Positions 7,599 to 16,965 of a DNA stretch of 64,000 bases are shown one piece after another. Every line of letters begins with the position of its first letter. Within the stretch, counting starts at the first letter, position 1. The translations under genes and the position numbers were made by a program. Origin of the DNA: Chelativorans sp. (GTDB taxonomy: Bacteria > Pseudomonadota > Alphaproteobacteria > Rhizobiales > Rhizobiaceae); contig NZ_JAPSLH010000016.1 of NCBI RefSeq assembly GCF_031180965.1, positions 1 to 64,000 of the forward strand, in the 5' to 3' direction. Under the pieces are notes generated by a model. That model made no database searches, was not told where the DNA came from, and saw only the letters and a list, made by a program, of their open reading frames with translations.

Positions 7599-9461
7599 CT
7601 AGCGGCCTTCCTCCAGCGCTTCCAGCTCGGCGATCAGGTTCTCGATCACCGCGAGGCCCTTGTTCCAGAAGGATGGGTCCGACGCATCGAGGCCGAAGGG
7701 AGCGAGAAGCTCCCTGTGGTGCTTCGTGCCGCCCGCTTTCAGCAGCTCGAAATACTTGTCCTGAAACCCTTTTTCCGCCTGCTGGTAGACCGCGAAGAGC
7801 GAGTTCACCAGGCAATCGCCGAAGGCATAGGCATAGACATAGAAAGGCGAGTGGATGAAATGGGGCACATAGGCCCAGAAGGTCTCGTAGCCCTCCCGCA
7901 GGGCGATGGCCGGCCCCAGGCTCTCCGACTGCACCTCGAGCCAAATTTCGCCGATCCGCTCCGCAGTCAGTTCCCCAGCGCGGCGCTCCGTATGCACCTT
8001 GCGCTCGAACTCGTAGAAGGCGATCTGGCGCACGACCGTGTTGATCATGTCCTCTACCTTCTGCGCAAGCATGGCCTTGCGCTCGCGCCGGTCGGTGGTG
8101 CGATCGAGCAGCGAGCGGAAGGTCAGCATCTCGCCGAAGACGGAGGCCGTCTCGGCAAGGGTCAGCGGCGTGGAGGCCATCAGCGCGCCCTGGCCGGCAG
8201 CCAGCACCTGGTGCACGCCGTGACCGAGCTCGTGGGCAAGGGTCATGACATCGCGCGGCTTGCCCATATAGTTCAGCAGCACATAGGGGTGGGCCGAAGG
8301 CACCGTCGGATGGGCGAAAGCGCCCGGGGATTTTCCGGGCCTCACCGGCGCGTCGATCCAGTTGCGGTCAAAGAAGCGGCTGGCGATCTCGGCCATTTCC
8401 GGCGCGAAGGCGCCGTAGGCGGAAAGAACGGTTTCCCTGGCCTCGGCCCAGCCGATCATCGCCTGCGGTGTCTCGGGCAGGGGCGCGTTACGGTCCCAGT
8501 GGTTGAGCTTGTCCATGCCGAGCCACTTCGCCTTCATCGCGTAGTAGCGGTGCGATATGCGCGGGAAAGCCTCGCGAACGGAGGCGGCCAGCGCCTCCAC
8601 CACCTCGCGCTCAACGCGGTTGGCGAGGTGGCGGGCGTCGGCCACGTCCTCGAACCTGCGCCAGCGGTCGGCGATCTCCTTGTCCTTGGCGAGCGTGTTG
8701 GTGATCAGCGTGAAGAGGCGGATGTTGCCTTTCAAGGTCACCGCCAGGGCCTCGGCCGCCTTGCGCCGCTTCTCCCCGTCCCGGTCCTGCAAGAGGTTCA
8801 GCGTCGGCTCCAGCGTCAGCTCCTCGCCGTCGACATTGAAGCGCAGACTGGTCATGGTCTCATCAAAGAGCCGGTTCCAGGCGCCGCGTCCGGTGAGCGA
8901 GGTCTCGTGGAACAGCTGCTCGATGCGGTCCTCGAGCTGGTGCGGTCGGTCCTTGCGGATGTCGAGCACCCATGGGCGGTAATGGCCGAACCGGGCATCC
9001 TGCTGCAGGGCGGCGTCGATGAGGTCGTCGTCGATCTTGTTGAGCTCGAGGGTGAAGAAAAGCAGGTGCGTGCTGGCGTCGGTCAGCTTCTGCTGCACGT
9101 CGCCATAGAATTTCGCCCGCTTGGGATCGGACGTGTTGGCGGCGTAAACCAGACCTGCATAGGAGCCGATGCGGCCGAACAGCTCGTCGAGCGCCTCGAA
9201 GGCGCGCACCGCCTCGCCCAGCCGGCCGTTCGCCCCCTTGGCCGCTTCCGCCGCGAGACGCCCCTTCCACTTGTCCTCGAATGTCGCCGCCTCGCGCGCG
9301 ACGCGGGCAAGATCGTCTGCGAGCTCCGGGCTGTCCATACCGGGATAGAGGTCGGAAAGGTTCCATTCGGGAAGCGCGCCCAAATCGGGCTGGGTGCCGC
9401 TCGCGGCGCCCCTATCGGGCATCGAAAGCATGCGGCGCGCACTTCCTCTATGATGGGCCAT
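7599..9461 (-). CDS. pepF: oligoendopeptidase F family M3 metallopeptidase
   Basis: A cytoplasmic zinc peptidase that degrades oligopeptides. The HExxH motif is TLAHELGHGVHQ (His410, Glu411, His414 from the chosen start). The downstream glutamate segment is TASVFGEML. The rest of the M3B catalytic fold is recognisable, including EIWLEVQSESLG and YVYAYAFGDCLVNSLFAVYQ. A longer reading starts at 9512, but ATG 9461 has AAGGAG seven bases upstream and gives 620 residues, close to the family norm. It is divergent from the response-regulator gene at 9604. Confidence 0.93.
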   Translation of the reverse strand: MAHHRGSARRMLSMPDRGAASGTQPDLGALPEWNLSDLYPGMDSPELADDLARVAREAATFEDKWKGRLAAEAAKGANGRLGEAVRAFEALDELFGRIGSYAGLVYAANTSDPKRAKFYGDVQQKLTDASTHLLFFTLELNKIDDDLIDAALQQDARFGHYRPWVLDIRKDRPHQLEDRIEQLFHETSLTGRGAWNRLFDETMTSLRFNVDGEELTLEPTLNLLQDRDGEKRRKAAEALAVTLKGNIRLFTLITNTLAKDKEIADRWRRFEDVADARHLANRVEREVVEALAASVREAFPRISHRYYAMKAKWLGMDKLNHWDRNAPLPETPQAMIGWAEARETVLSAYGAFAPEMAEIASRFFDRNWIDAPVRPGKSPGAFAHPTVPSAHPYVLLNYMGKPRDVMTLAHELGHGVHQVLAAGQGALMASTPLTLAETASVFGEMLTFRSLLDRTTDRRERKAMLAQKVEDMINTVVRQIAFYEFERKVHTERRAGELTAERIGEIWLEVQSESLGPAIALREGYETFWAYVPHFIHSPFYVYAYAFGDCLVNSLFAVYQQAEKGFQDKYFELLKAGGTKHHRELLAPFGLDASDPSFWNKGLAVIENLIAELEALEEGR

Positions 9462-9603
9462 GGGCTTACTCCTTCCGCGCGATCCGACGGGTCGGATCAA
9501 GGATTCGTTCACCGGGTTTCTTGAACGCCTGTTTAGAAGCCCCTGTCATATAGTTCCAGTCCACAGGGAGTCACATCCAAGATTCGTCGAGCTGTCTGCA
9601 TCC

Positions 9604-11124
9604 ATGTCTGAAACCGTCCTGATCGTCGATGATGACCCGGTGCAGCGCCGTCTCCTCGACGCGACGGTCCGCAAGCTCGGCTACGCCCCGCTTCTGGCTG
9701 AAGGCGGCGAGATGGCGCTGGAGGCCGTCGAGAGCACCCGGCCGGACGAGTTGCGCGCCGTCATCCTCGACCTGATGATGCCCGGCATGGACGGCATCGA
9801 GGTCATGCAGCGGATGCGCCGGCACGGCATCGACGTGCCGGTGATCGTGCAGACTGCCAAAGGCGGCATCGAGACCGCGGTGGCCGCCATGCGCGCCGGC
9901 GCCTTCGATTTCGTGGTGAAGCCGGTCTCGCCGGAGCGGCTCGGCACCGCGATCCGCAACGCGCTGAAGGTGGAGGCGCTCGAGGGCGAGCAGCGGCGCA
10001 AGCTCGGCAAGGCGGCGAGCGAGTTCAGCTTCCGCGACATGGTGACCCGCAGCCCGGCGATGCAGCGCGCCATCCAGCTTGCCCGCAAGGCGGCGGCCTC
10101 GGACATACCCATCCTCATCGAGGGCGAATCGGGCGTCGGCAAGGAATTGATCGCCCGCGCGATCCGCCGCGAGAGCGCGCGCCGCACAAAGCCTTTCGTG
10201 ACCGTCAATTGCGGCGCCATCCCCGACAATCTCGTCGAGAGCATCCTTTTCGGCCACGAGAAGGGGGCTTTCACCGGCGCCACGGAAAAGCACGCCGGCA
10301 AATTCGTCGAGGCGAATACCGGCACGCTGTTCCTCGACGAGATCGGCGAATTGCCGCTCGACGTGCAGGTCAAGCTCCTGCGAGCGGTGCAGGAGGGCGA
10401 GGTCGACCCGGTGGGCGCGCGCGGCACGGTCAAGGTGGACATAAGGCTGATCTCGGCGACCAACCGCGATCTCCTCGGGCAGGTGCGGGAAGGGCGGTTC
10501 CGTGAGGACCTGTTCTACCGCCTCAATGTCTTTCCGATCACCATCCCTCCGTTGCGCGATCGGCGCGAGGACATACCCCTTCTGGTGCAGCATTTCATCG
10601 CCCGCTTCGCCGGCACCATGCCGGGCCGGACAATCACCGGGATTTCCAGCAAGGCACTCGATCTCCTGTCGGCCTATGACTGGCCCGGCAATATCAGGCA
10701 GCTGGAAAACGCCGTCTTCCGCGCAGTCGTGCTGTGCGACGGAGAGGTACTGACGGCCGAGGAATTCCCGCAGATCCGCGCCCAGGTGGAAGGCATCGAG
10801 TCGGGCGGGCCGGCCGAGCAGATGGAGGCCGCGGCCCCCGCTGCGACGGCAGTGGAGCCCAAGGCGGAAGCGGGCCCGGCGCGCCAGCCGCTCCATCCCG
10901 GGCTCCTGCGCGCCATCGGGGATGACGGCCATGTGCGTCCCCTCGAAGCCGTCGAGCGGGAGGTCATCGGCCTTGCCATCACCTTCTATGGCGGCCAGAT
11001 GAGCGAGGTGGCGCGGCGGCTGCGCATCGGCCGCTCGACGCTCTACCGGAAACTCAAGGAGATGGGCCTCGAGCCCGCCGGAGGACGGCCGGACAAGGAC
11101 CAGGACGGCCCGACCGGCACTTAA
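9604..11124 (+). CDS. sigma-54-dependent response regulator (NtrC family)
   Basis: A cytoplasmic transcription activator of 506 residues. An N-terminal receiver domain has the acidic pocket DDD (9-11) and phospho-acceptor Asp56 in ILDLMMPGMDG. The central AAA+ domain has Walker A GESGVGKE (about 174), the sigma-54 contact loop GAFTGA (221) and Walker B LFLDEIGELP. A Fis-type C-terminal helix-turn-helix is near VARRLRIGRSTLYRKLKEMG. No sensor kinase is adjacent, so the partner and the regulon are unknown. Homologues are widespread in Hyphomicrobiales. ATG 9604 starts exactly at the receiver domain; the upstream extension to 9460 has no domain content. Confidence 0.93.
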   Translation: MSETVLIVDDDPVQRRLLDATVRKLGYAPLLAEGGEMALEAVESTRPDELRAVILDLMMPGMDGIEVMQRMRRHGIDVPVIVQTAKGGIETAVAAMRAGAFDFVVKPVSPERLGTAIRNALKVEALEGEQRRKLGKAASEFSFRDMVTRSPAMQRAIQLARKAAASDIPILIEGESGVGKELIARAIRRESARRTKPFVTVNCGAIPDNLVESILFGHEKGAFTGATEKHAGKFVEANTGTLFLDEIGELPLDVQVKLLRAVQEGEVDPVGARGTVKVDIRLISATNRDLLGQVREGRFREDLFYRLNVFPITIPPLRDRREDIPLLVQHFIARFAGTMPGRTITGISSKALDLLSAYDWPGNIRQLENAVFRAVVLCDGEVLTAEEFPQIRAQVEGIESGGPAEQMEAAAPAATAVEPKAEAGPARQPLHPGLLRAIGDDGHVRPLEAVEREVIGLAITFYGGQMSEVARRLRIGRSTLYRKLKEMGLEPAGGRPDKDQDGPTGT

Positions 11125-11221
11125 AATCTATTTACTATCTTCACGAAACGTCCAGGTCGGACATTTTCTTGCCACGGTCTGTGCGCAATCCTGCTTCAAT
11201 AAGGCCCGGTTAACCATTAGG

Positions 11222-13207
11222 GTGAACACTCCGGCTGCTTCGGGAGGCATCCGGAGCGCGTGGGGACAATTCAAGCGGACAGGCCGTAGTTTGAAAAACG
11301 ACGACGCTCGACACCGAGAATGCCGCCGGGGAGGACTCGGCCCGAAAAGGCTCCTGGCCGGACTGATGCTGGCAATGGGCTTCTTCATGGCCGCCGCGCC
11401 CGTGGCAAGCGCAGAGACGCGCACGCTGAAGCTCTACTTCATCCATACGAAAGAGCGCGCCGAAATCACCTATAAGCGCAATGGGCGCTATCTGCAGAGC
11501 GGTCTCAACCAGATCAACCGATTCCTGCGCGACTGGCGGCGCAACGAGCCGGCCAAGATGGATCCCCGGCTGCTCGACCTCGTGTGGGAGGTCTACCGCG
11601 CCTCCGGCGCGCGCGACTATATCCACGTGGTTTCCGCCTACCGTTCGCCGGCGACCAACGCGATGCTGCGCAGCCGCTCCAACGGCGTGGCCGAGAAGAG
11701 CCAGCATATGCTCGGCAAGGCGATGGACTTCTACATTCCCGGCGTGAAGCTCTCGACCCTGCGCGCCGCTGCCCTCAAGAAGCAGGCCGGCGGCGTCGGC
11801 TACTATCCGCGCTCGGGCTCGCCTTTCGTGCATCTGGACGTTGGCAGCGTGCGCTATTGGCCCCGCATGAGCCGCAGGGAGCTGGCTGCCCTGTTCCCCG
11901 ACGGCAAGACTCTTTACGTGCCGTCGGACGGCAAGCCCATGCCCGGCTACAAGCAGGCGCTCGCGGCCTATGAATCGCGCAAGCGCAACGGCGGCTCGAT
12001 CCAGATCGCCAACGATTCCGGCCGCGGCCGCGGGCTTCTCGCCGCGCTCTTCGGCGGCGGCGCCGACGAGGCGGAGGACAATGCCGAGATCGAGGTCGCC
12101 GCAGCGCCGGCTCCGGCGCGGGCGGCCCGCAGGCAAGCGCCCGCGGCGCAGCAGCAGCCGCAGCCGCAGCAGGTGCTCCAGCCTCAGCCGGCGGAACAGC
12201 AGCGGCAGCCGGAAAGCCCGGGCACGCTGATCGCGGCGCTGCCGGCGCGCGAGATACCCGTGCCGCGCGCCGCGCCCCGCCCAAGCGCCGATGTTGGCGC
12301 GACGACCGCCGTCGCGGCCGCCGCGCAGGTCTCCGGCGCTCCCCTGCCGTTCGATGTCGCGCCCGCCGCAGCCGAAGAGAAGGCGCAGCAGCCGGCCGAG
12401 ACGCTGACGGCGCTGAACGTACCGCTGCCCACCCGGCGGCCGGACTACACGCCGCCCGAAGCAGCCGTCCAGGTCGCCGCGGCCACGGAGACCGCGCTGC
12501 CGGCGGCCGTTGCCTATACGCCGACGCGGCGCCCCGAGCCGGCCGCATCAGCGGACGCCATCGCCCAGCTCCTCGCGCAGGAAAAGCAGGTGGTGAAGCC
12601 GGAGCAGCCGGTGATCGCCGCAGCCTATCTGCCGGTCCCGAACACGCGGCCGGGCGGGGACAAGGCCGGGATGACCGTCGCCGCCGTTCCCGCGGAAGCC
12701 GAAAATGTCGCGGCGATCGGCGAGATGGCGGCAGAAAGCGTGGCCGCCAAGGCGAACGCACTTGCAGCCGACACCAGCTCTGAGCCGATGTCGCCCGCCG
12801 CGATCGCGGCACTCAAGGAGGCGGCGCTGAAGGCGGCACAACCGGTCGAGGCCTCGCCCCGCGTGGCCATGCTGGAGAACAAGGGCGTGTCACCGTCCGC
12901 CCTCCTTTCGGGCGGCGCGAAGAGCACGCCGAAGGCCCGGCGGCCGCGGCCGACCGATATGGTCGGCGCGCCGGAGCCGAAGGTCGTTCCCGTGCAAACC
13001 GTGGTTGCGAAGCTCGCGCTCAGCCCCGAGTCGGTCCTGAACAGGCGGCCGGTGGGCAAGACGCCCGGCTTCAGCAAGGAGATGGCCAGCGCGCCGAGCG
13101 CCGTCTATACGCACGGCTTCCAGCCGGACAACAAGGTCGCCGATCCCCGCCGCTTCACGGGCAAGGCCGTGGTCTTCGAACCGCTCGCAAAGTTCGACGG
13201 CGAGTAA
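11222..13207 (+). CDS. DUF882 (MepK/YcbK-like, M15 fold) murein endopeptidase with long Pro/Ala-rich tail
   Basis: A probable periplasmic peptidoglycan endopeptidase. After a basic N-terminus and signal segment (LLAGLMLAMGFFMAAAPVASA) comes the DUF882 domain. It has HVVSAYRSPATNAML, the zinc-site SQHMLGKAMDFYIPG (His near residue 162) and SPFVHLDVGSVRYW. The remaining ~370 residues are low-complexity Ala/Pro/Gln with recurring PTRRP motifs, as in other rhizobial DUF882 proteins; they end in a conserved-looking ARRFTGKAVVF-like segment. The start used is GTG 11222; TTG 11291 would still keep the signal peptide. Function is inferred from the E. coli MepK family. Confidence 0.87.
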   Translation: MNTPAASGGIRSAWGQFKRTGRSLKNDDARHRECRRGGLGPKRLLAGLMLAMGFFMAAAPVASAETRTLKLYFIHTKERAEITYKRNGRYLQSGLNQINRFLRDWRRNEPAKMDPRLLDLVWEVYRASGARDYIHVVSAYRSPATNAMLRSRSNGVAEKSQHMLGKAMDFYIPGVKLSTLRAAALKKQAGGVGYYPRSGSPFVHLDVGSVRYWPRMSRRELAALFPDGKTLYVPSDGKPMPGYKQALAAYESRKRNGGSIQIANDSGRGRGLLAALFGGGADEAEDNAEIEVAAAPAPARAARRQAPAAQQQPQPQQVLQPQPAEQQRQPESPGTLIAALPAREIPVPRAAPRPSADVGATTAVAAAAQVSGAPLPFDVAPAAAEEKAQQPAETLTALNVPLPTRRPDYTPPEAAVQVAAATETALPAAVAYTPTRRPEPAASADAIAQLLAQEKQVVKPEQPVIAAAYLPVPNTRPGGDKAGMTVAAVPAEAENVAAIGEMAAESVAAKANALAADTSSEPMSPAAIAALKEAALKAAQPVEASPRVAMLENKGVSPSALLSGGAKSTPKARRPRPTDMVGAPEPKVVPVQTVVAKLALSPESVLNRRPVGKTPGFSKEMASAPSAVYTHGFQPDNKVADPRRFTGKAVVFEPLAKFDGE

Positions 13208-13226
13208 GTAAGCTCTGGGGAGAGGC

Positions 13227-13871
13227 TCAGGCGCCGCGGCCGAGCGCCGCGGCCTTGCGGGCCAGATTCTCGACGGCTTCCCAGTTCCCGGCCTTCAATT
13301 CCGCCTCCGGCGCGACCCAGGAGCCGCCGACGCAGACCACATTGGGCAGCGACAGGTAATCGGTGGCGTTCTTGCTGGAGATGCCGCCGGTCGGGCAGAA
13401 GCGCATATCGGCCAAGGGCGCAGCCAGGGATTTCAGGAAGGCGGCGCCGCCCGCCTGCTCCGCAGGAAAGAATTTCAGCACCCGGTAGCCGGCTTCCCGC
13501 AGCGCCATGACCTCACTGGGCGTCACCGCGCCGGGCAGGAAGGGCACGCGGGCATCCTCCGCCTTCTCCAGGAGGTCCGCGGTCGCGCCGGGCGAAACGA
13601 TGAACCGGGCGCCGGCGTCCTCTGCCCTTGAAAAATCCTTGGCCGAAAGGATCGTGCCGGCGCCGACGATCGCTTCGGGCACCTCCTCCGCCACCTGGCG
13701 GATCGCCTCCAGGGCGTCCGGCGTGCGCAAGGTGATCTCGATCGCCGGCAGGCCGCCCTTGGCCAGGGCCCTCGCGAGCGGAACGGCGTCGGCGAGCCGG
13801 TCGATCCTCAGCACCGGGATCACCGGCTGGGCGGTGAGCACTTCCAAGAGCTTTTCGGTCTTCTTCTTCAC
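13227..13871 (-). CDS. eda: 2-dehydro-3-deoxy-6-phosphogluconate (KDPG) aldolase
   Basis: Cleaves KDPG to pyruvate and glyceraldehyde 3-phosphate in the Entner-Doudoroff pathway. Family features are VIPVLRIDRL, PAIEITLRTPDAL (with the catalytic Glu), GAGTI, ARFIVSPG, the Schiff-base lysine in YRVLKFFPAEQAGG and CPTGGI. The GTG start at 13871 follows a GGAG and gives 214 residues, the usual size. An ATG at 13955 would add a 28-residue Cys/Pro-rich leader with no counterpart. No edd is in the window. It ends 19 bp from the convergent DUF882 gene. Confidence 0.93.
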   Translation of the reverse strand: MKKKTEKLLEVLTAQPVIPVLRIDRLADAVPLARALAKGGLPAIEITLRTPDALEAIRQVAEEVPEAIVGAGTILSAKDFSRAEDAGARFIVSPGATADLLEKAEDARVPFLPGAVTPSEVMALREAGYRVLKFFPAEQAGGAAFLKSLAAPLADMRFCPTGGISSKNATDYLSLPNVVCVGGSWVAPEAELKAGNWEAVENLARKAAALGRGA

Positions 13872-14032
13872 GGGCGGCTCCGTCTTGCAGTCGGTTGGAC
13901 CATTTGGTCGGGGCGTGGGCACAGCTTTGTCGCAAGGACAAGGCGCTCTTCCCACTGGCCGTAGCGGAAAGAATATGCAAGTTCCAGCCCTGTCCTTCGG
14001 CGCCCACTTCCGCGCCCATCACGGGAAGGCCA

Positions 14033-14923
14033 ATGAAACGACTGTGGCACTCGCCCCTCGCGCTCCTGCTCGTCAATGGCGCGCTGCTCGGCCTCACTCC
14101 GCCGCTCGGCAAGGTGGCAGGTGAAAACGGCATTCCGCCGGCGGTGTGGTCCTTTGTCATCTCCTTCGGCGCGGGCGCGGTGCTCCTCTGCGCGCTCGCC
14201 GCGCGCGGCGGCGGGGTGCAGCTCGATGCCCACCGCCTGCGCTATTTCCTGGTCGTCGCGGCAGTGTCCTTTGCCGGCCCGAACATGCTGATGTTCCTGG
14301 CGGTTCCTCATCTGGGGGCGGGTTTCACGGGCATCATGTTCACGCTGACGCCGGTGAACACGCTGATCCTCTCGCTGCTGCTCGGCGTGCGCCGGCCGAA
14401 TCTCTTGGGCGCGGCCGGCATCGTCATCGGCTTCATGGGTGCGGTGATCGTCGCGACGACGCGCGGCGAGGTCGGCCGCCCGGCAGAGATGTTCTGGATC
14501 GGCGTCGGCCTCCTCACCCCGCTCTGCCTTGCCGCCGGAAACATCTACCGCACCATGGACTGGCCGGGAGACACCGGCCCGATAGAGCTTGCCGTGGGCA
14601 GCCATCTTGCCGCTGCGGGCATGCTGCTGATCGGCACCTTTCTGACCGGAGAGATCGGCGCCTTCGAGCGGCTGGCCGACTTCCCCTTTCTTGTCATCGG
14701 CCAGGTGGTGGCGGCGGCGACGATGTATGCGTTCTTCTTCCGCCTGCAGGCGGTCGGCGGCCCGGTCTATCTCAGCCAGATCGGCTATATCGGCGCCGCC
14801 GTCGGCCTGCTTTCGGGAATCCTGTTCCTCGGCGAGCGCTATGCAGCGCTCACCTGGATCGGTGCGGCAGTCCTGGCTGTAGGCGTGCTGGTCACGACCA
14901 AGGCGCAGAACCAGGCGGGCTGA
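14033..14923 (+). CDS. DMT-superfamily EamA transporter
   Basis: An inner-membrane protein of 296 residues with about ten hydrophobic segments, arranged as two EamA repeats typical of the drug/metabolite transporter superfamily. The N-terminal GALLGLTPPLGKVAGENGIPP and the C-terminal YIGAAVGLLSGILFLGERYA are characteristic. ATG 14033 follows GGGAAGG. The substrate cannot be predicted. It runs divergently from eda and converges on the muramidase gene 7 bp away. Confidence 0.88.
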   Translation: MKRLWHSPLALLLVNGALLGLTPPLGKVAGENGIPPAVWSFVISFGAGAVLLCALAARGGGVQLDAHRLRYFLVVAAVSFAGPNMLMFLAVPHLGAGFTGIMFTLTPVNTLILSLLLGVRRPNLLGAAGIVIGFMGAVIVATTRGEVGRPAEMFWIGVGLLTPLCLAAGNIYRTMDWPGDTGPIELAVGSHLAAAGMLLIGTFLTGEIGAFERLADFPFLVIGQVVAAATMYAFFFRLQAVGGPVYLSQIGYIGAAVGLLSGILFLGERYAALTWIGAAVLAVGVLVTTKAQNQAG

Positions 14924-14929
14924 GCGCGC

Positions 14930-15820
14930 CTATTTCGGCTCCGTCACAAGCATCCGCAGGACGTGCCGCAACCGCTCCGCCAATACGCGCCAGAACTCCG
15001 CCGCGCCGCCGAGAGGCTGCGTTTCCAGCGCGTTCCTGGTGCGCGGGCCGACGATGCCGTCGGCCACAAGGCGGTGTTCCCGCTGAAAGGCGAGCACCGC
15101 CTCGCGCGTCCTTCGGCCGAAGATCCCGTCCGCTGCCACCGGATAACCGGCGGCCGAAAGCAGCGCCTGCAGGCGGCGGACGCTCTCGCCCCGGCTCCCC
15201 GGGCGCAGGATCTCGCTCTCGGGCGCGCCGGAGGGGCGGTGAGAATGCCGGCGATAGGCGAGCGCCAGGCGCAGGTGATAGCTCTTGCGCCGATAGCCCG
15301 GACCGTTATAGCCGCGCGCGAAGGCGGCCCAGTCATGGCGACGCAGAGGCTGTGCCAGGCCGGATTTCAGGATGTAGCGCAGCATGAGGCCGAGCTGGCC
15401 TTGAAGCCCGCTGCGCGCCTCGTCCACCAGCGCATCGACACTCGCATAGCCGAGCCATGCCCAATGGGCGCCCATCACCTGGCCGACGCCCCAGGAGGTG
15501 GATTCGTAGGCGGCGGGGCGGTCGATCTCGGCCGCCCGTGCCAGCATGCGCCAGCGCGCTGCCTGGGAGGGCGGATTCTTGACGGCGCCGGCCGAGGGTG
15601 AGGCAAGCCCCTCCCGGCGCGCGATCTCGCGGTCGGGCGGCGACAGCCTGCGATCGAAGTAGTGGCCTTCGAAGCGGATGAGCGGCTCCATCCGACCCTC
15701 GACGAGCGCATGCGTGCGGCCGCCCGCCTCTACGTCGACGAGGGCCAGCAGCACGGCGGGTTCGAGATCGGCGCCTTCGGCGGCTTGGGTGATGAGGCGG
15801 GTGGTTTCGGGAGAGAACAT
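14930..15820 (-). CDS. N-acetylmuramidase-family protein with C-terminal peptidoglycan-binding domain
   Basis: A probable cell-wall lytic enzyme of 296 residues. Residues about 10-185 match the endolysin-type N-acetylmuramidase domain: LVDVEAGGRTHAL, MEPLIRFEGHYFDR, ESTSWGVGQVMGAHWAWLGY and FARGYNGPGY. A PG_binding_1 repeat follows (LRPGSRGESVRRLQALL to DGIVGPRTRNAL). No classical signal peptide is seen, as in phage-derived endolysins, but no phage genes flank it. ATG 15820 is preferred over a longer reading to 16027 because AAGGAG lies eight bases upstream. Confidence 0.85.
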   Translation of the reverse strand: MFSPETTRLITQAAEGADLEPAVLLALVDVEAGGRTHALVEGRMEPLIRFEGHYFDRRLSPPDREIARREGLASPSAGAVKNPPSQAARWRMLARAAEIDRPAAYESTSWGVGQVMGAHWAWLGYASVDALVDEARSGLQGQLGLMLRYILKSGLAQPLRRHDWAAFARGYNGPGYRRKSYHLRLALAYRRHSHRPSGAPESEILRPGSRGESVRRLQALLSAAGYPVAADGIFGRRTREAVLAFQREHRLVADGIVGPRTRNALETQPLGGAAEFWRVLAERLRHVLRMLVTEPK

Positions 15821-16076
15821 GGATCGGGCTCCTTTTTTCCCGGCCATTCTCACTGGTGCGCGGAGGACGGGGATCGATTTTGCCGCAATTATTTTCGCTT
15901 TGTGCCGGCAGGCAGGCGAAGCATTTGAAAATTTTGCGCAATCTCCTCCGCCACATATGCTCTCCCCTTGCTGCTTGTGCGATCCTATCCCCGCCGCTGG
16001 TGGAGAGCCGGCGAATCTCATTTGCATTGGGCGCCCGGCTGCCTACCTCTTGAGTGATTGTTGCAGGAGACCCTCC

Positions 16077-16775
16077 ATGATCGATCCGAAGAAGCTGCTC
16101 GACCAATTCCTGGGCTCCGGGGCGCCCGGCACCCAATCGGGGATGGGCGGCCACGCCGAGCGCCTGACGCAATTCGCCAAGAACAATCCGCTTGCCACCG
16201 GCGCGATCGCGGCGGTGCTTCTGGGCTCCGGCCGCGGGCGCGGGCTCGCGAGGAATGCCCTGAAGCTGGGCGGAATGGCGGCGATCGCCGGCCTCGCCTA
16301 CAAGGCCTATCAGGACTACCAGGCCGGCAAGACGCCGGGCCAGGGCGCGAAGGAGGGAAACCTCCTGCCGCCGCCGGAGAATACCGGCTTCCATCCCGCT
16401 CAGGCGCCGCAGGGCGAGGATGAGTTCGCGCTCACCCTGGTGCGCGCCATGATCGCGGCCGCCCGCGCGGACGGCCATATCGACGAGGCGGAGCGCCGGA
16501 AGATCGCCGGCCGGCTGCGGGAGAGCGGGATCGGGGAGGAGGTGGAGAGCTTCCTCGTCGAGGAACTGGAGCGCCCGGTCGATCTTGACGCGCTGATCGC
16601 CGCCGCCAGGACCGAGGAGCAGAAGGTGGAGCTCTATACGGCATCGCGGCTGGCGATCGAGCCGGACGGGCGCGCCGAGCGGGGCTATCTCGACCTGCTC
16701 GCCGGACGCCTCAAGCTGCCGGATGCGCTGGTTGATCACATCGAGGCCACGGTGGCCGAGACCATCGTCCCCTGA
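16077..16775 (+). CDS. DUF533 / TerB-like protein
   Basis: A 232-residue protein related to E. coli YebE. A Gly-rich N-terminus and a short hydrophobic stretch (NNPLATGAIAAVLLGSG and LGGMAAIAGLAYKAYQ) are followed by a TerB-fold helical domain: VRAMIAAARADGHIDEAERRKI with conserved acidic residues. Its biochemical role is unknown. It may be membrane-associated. ATG 16077 has GCAGGAG upstream; the longer in-frame reading to 15678 has no supporting features. Confidence 0.83.
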   Translation: MIDPKKLLDQFLGSGAPGTQSGMGGHAERLTQFAKNNPLATGAIAAVLLGSGRGRGLARNALKLGGMAAIAGLAYKAYQDYQAGKTPGQGAKEGNLLPPPENTGFHPAQAPQGEDEFALTLVRAMIAAARADGHIDEAERRKIAGRLRESGIGEEVESFLVEELERPVDLDALIAAARTEEQKVELYTASRLAIEPDGRAERGYLDLLAGRLKLPDALVDHIEATVAETIVP

Positions 16776-16965
16776 CCTTCTTGCCAACAGCGGCGCGCCG
16801 GGCATAAGGTATCGGAGCGCCGCCTTCATGGCCGGTGCGGGCGGCAGTGATTGGCCGCCTCTGCGTCAAGGTCATGGCGGCATCCGGGGCGCGGATGCCG
16901 CGCCTGCCCACCATCACGTCCTGTTGCTGCAACCGGCGCTTGGCGTCGCCTGCCATGGAGGATGT

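Noticed and set aside
7578-9524. 648-codon open frame opposite pepF
   Set aside because: Antisense to a clear M3 peptidase with HExxH; no recognisable domain.
14930-15820. Muramidase gene as evidence of a prophage
   Set aside because: No integrase, holin, capsid or attachment site nearby; flanks are ordinary chromosomal genes.
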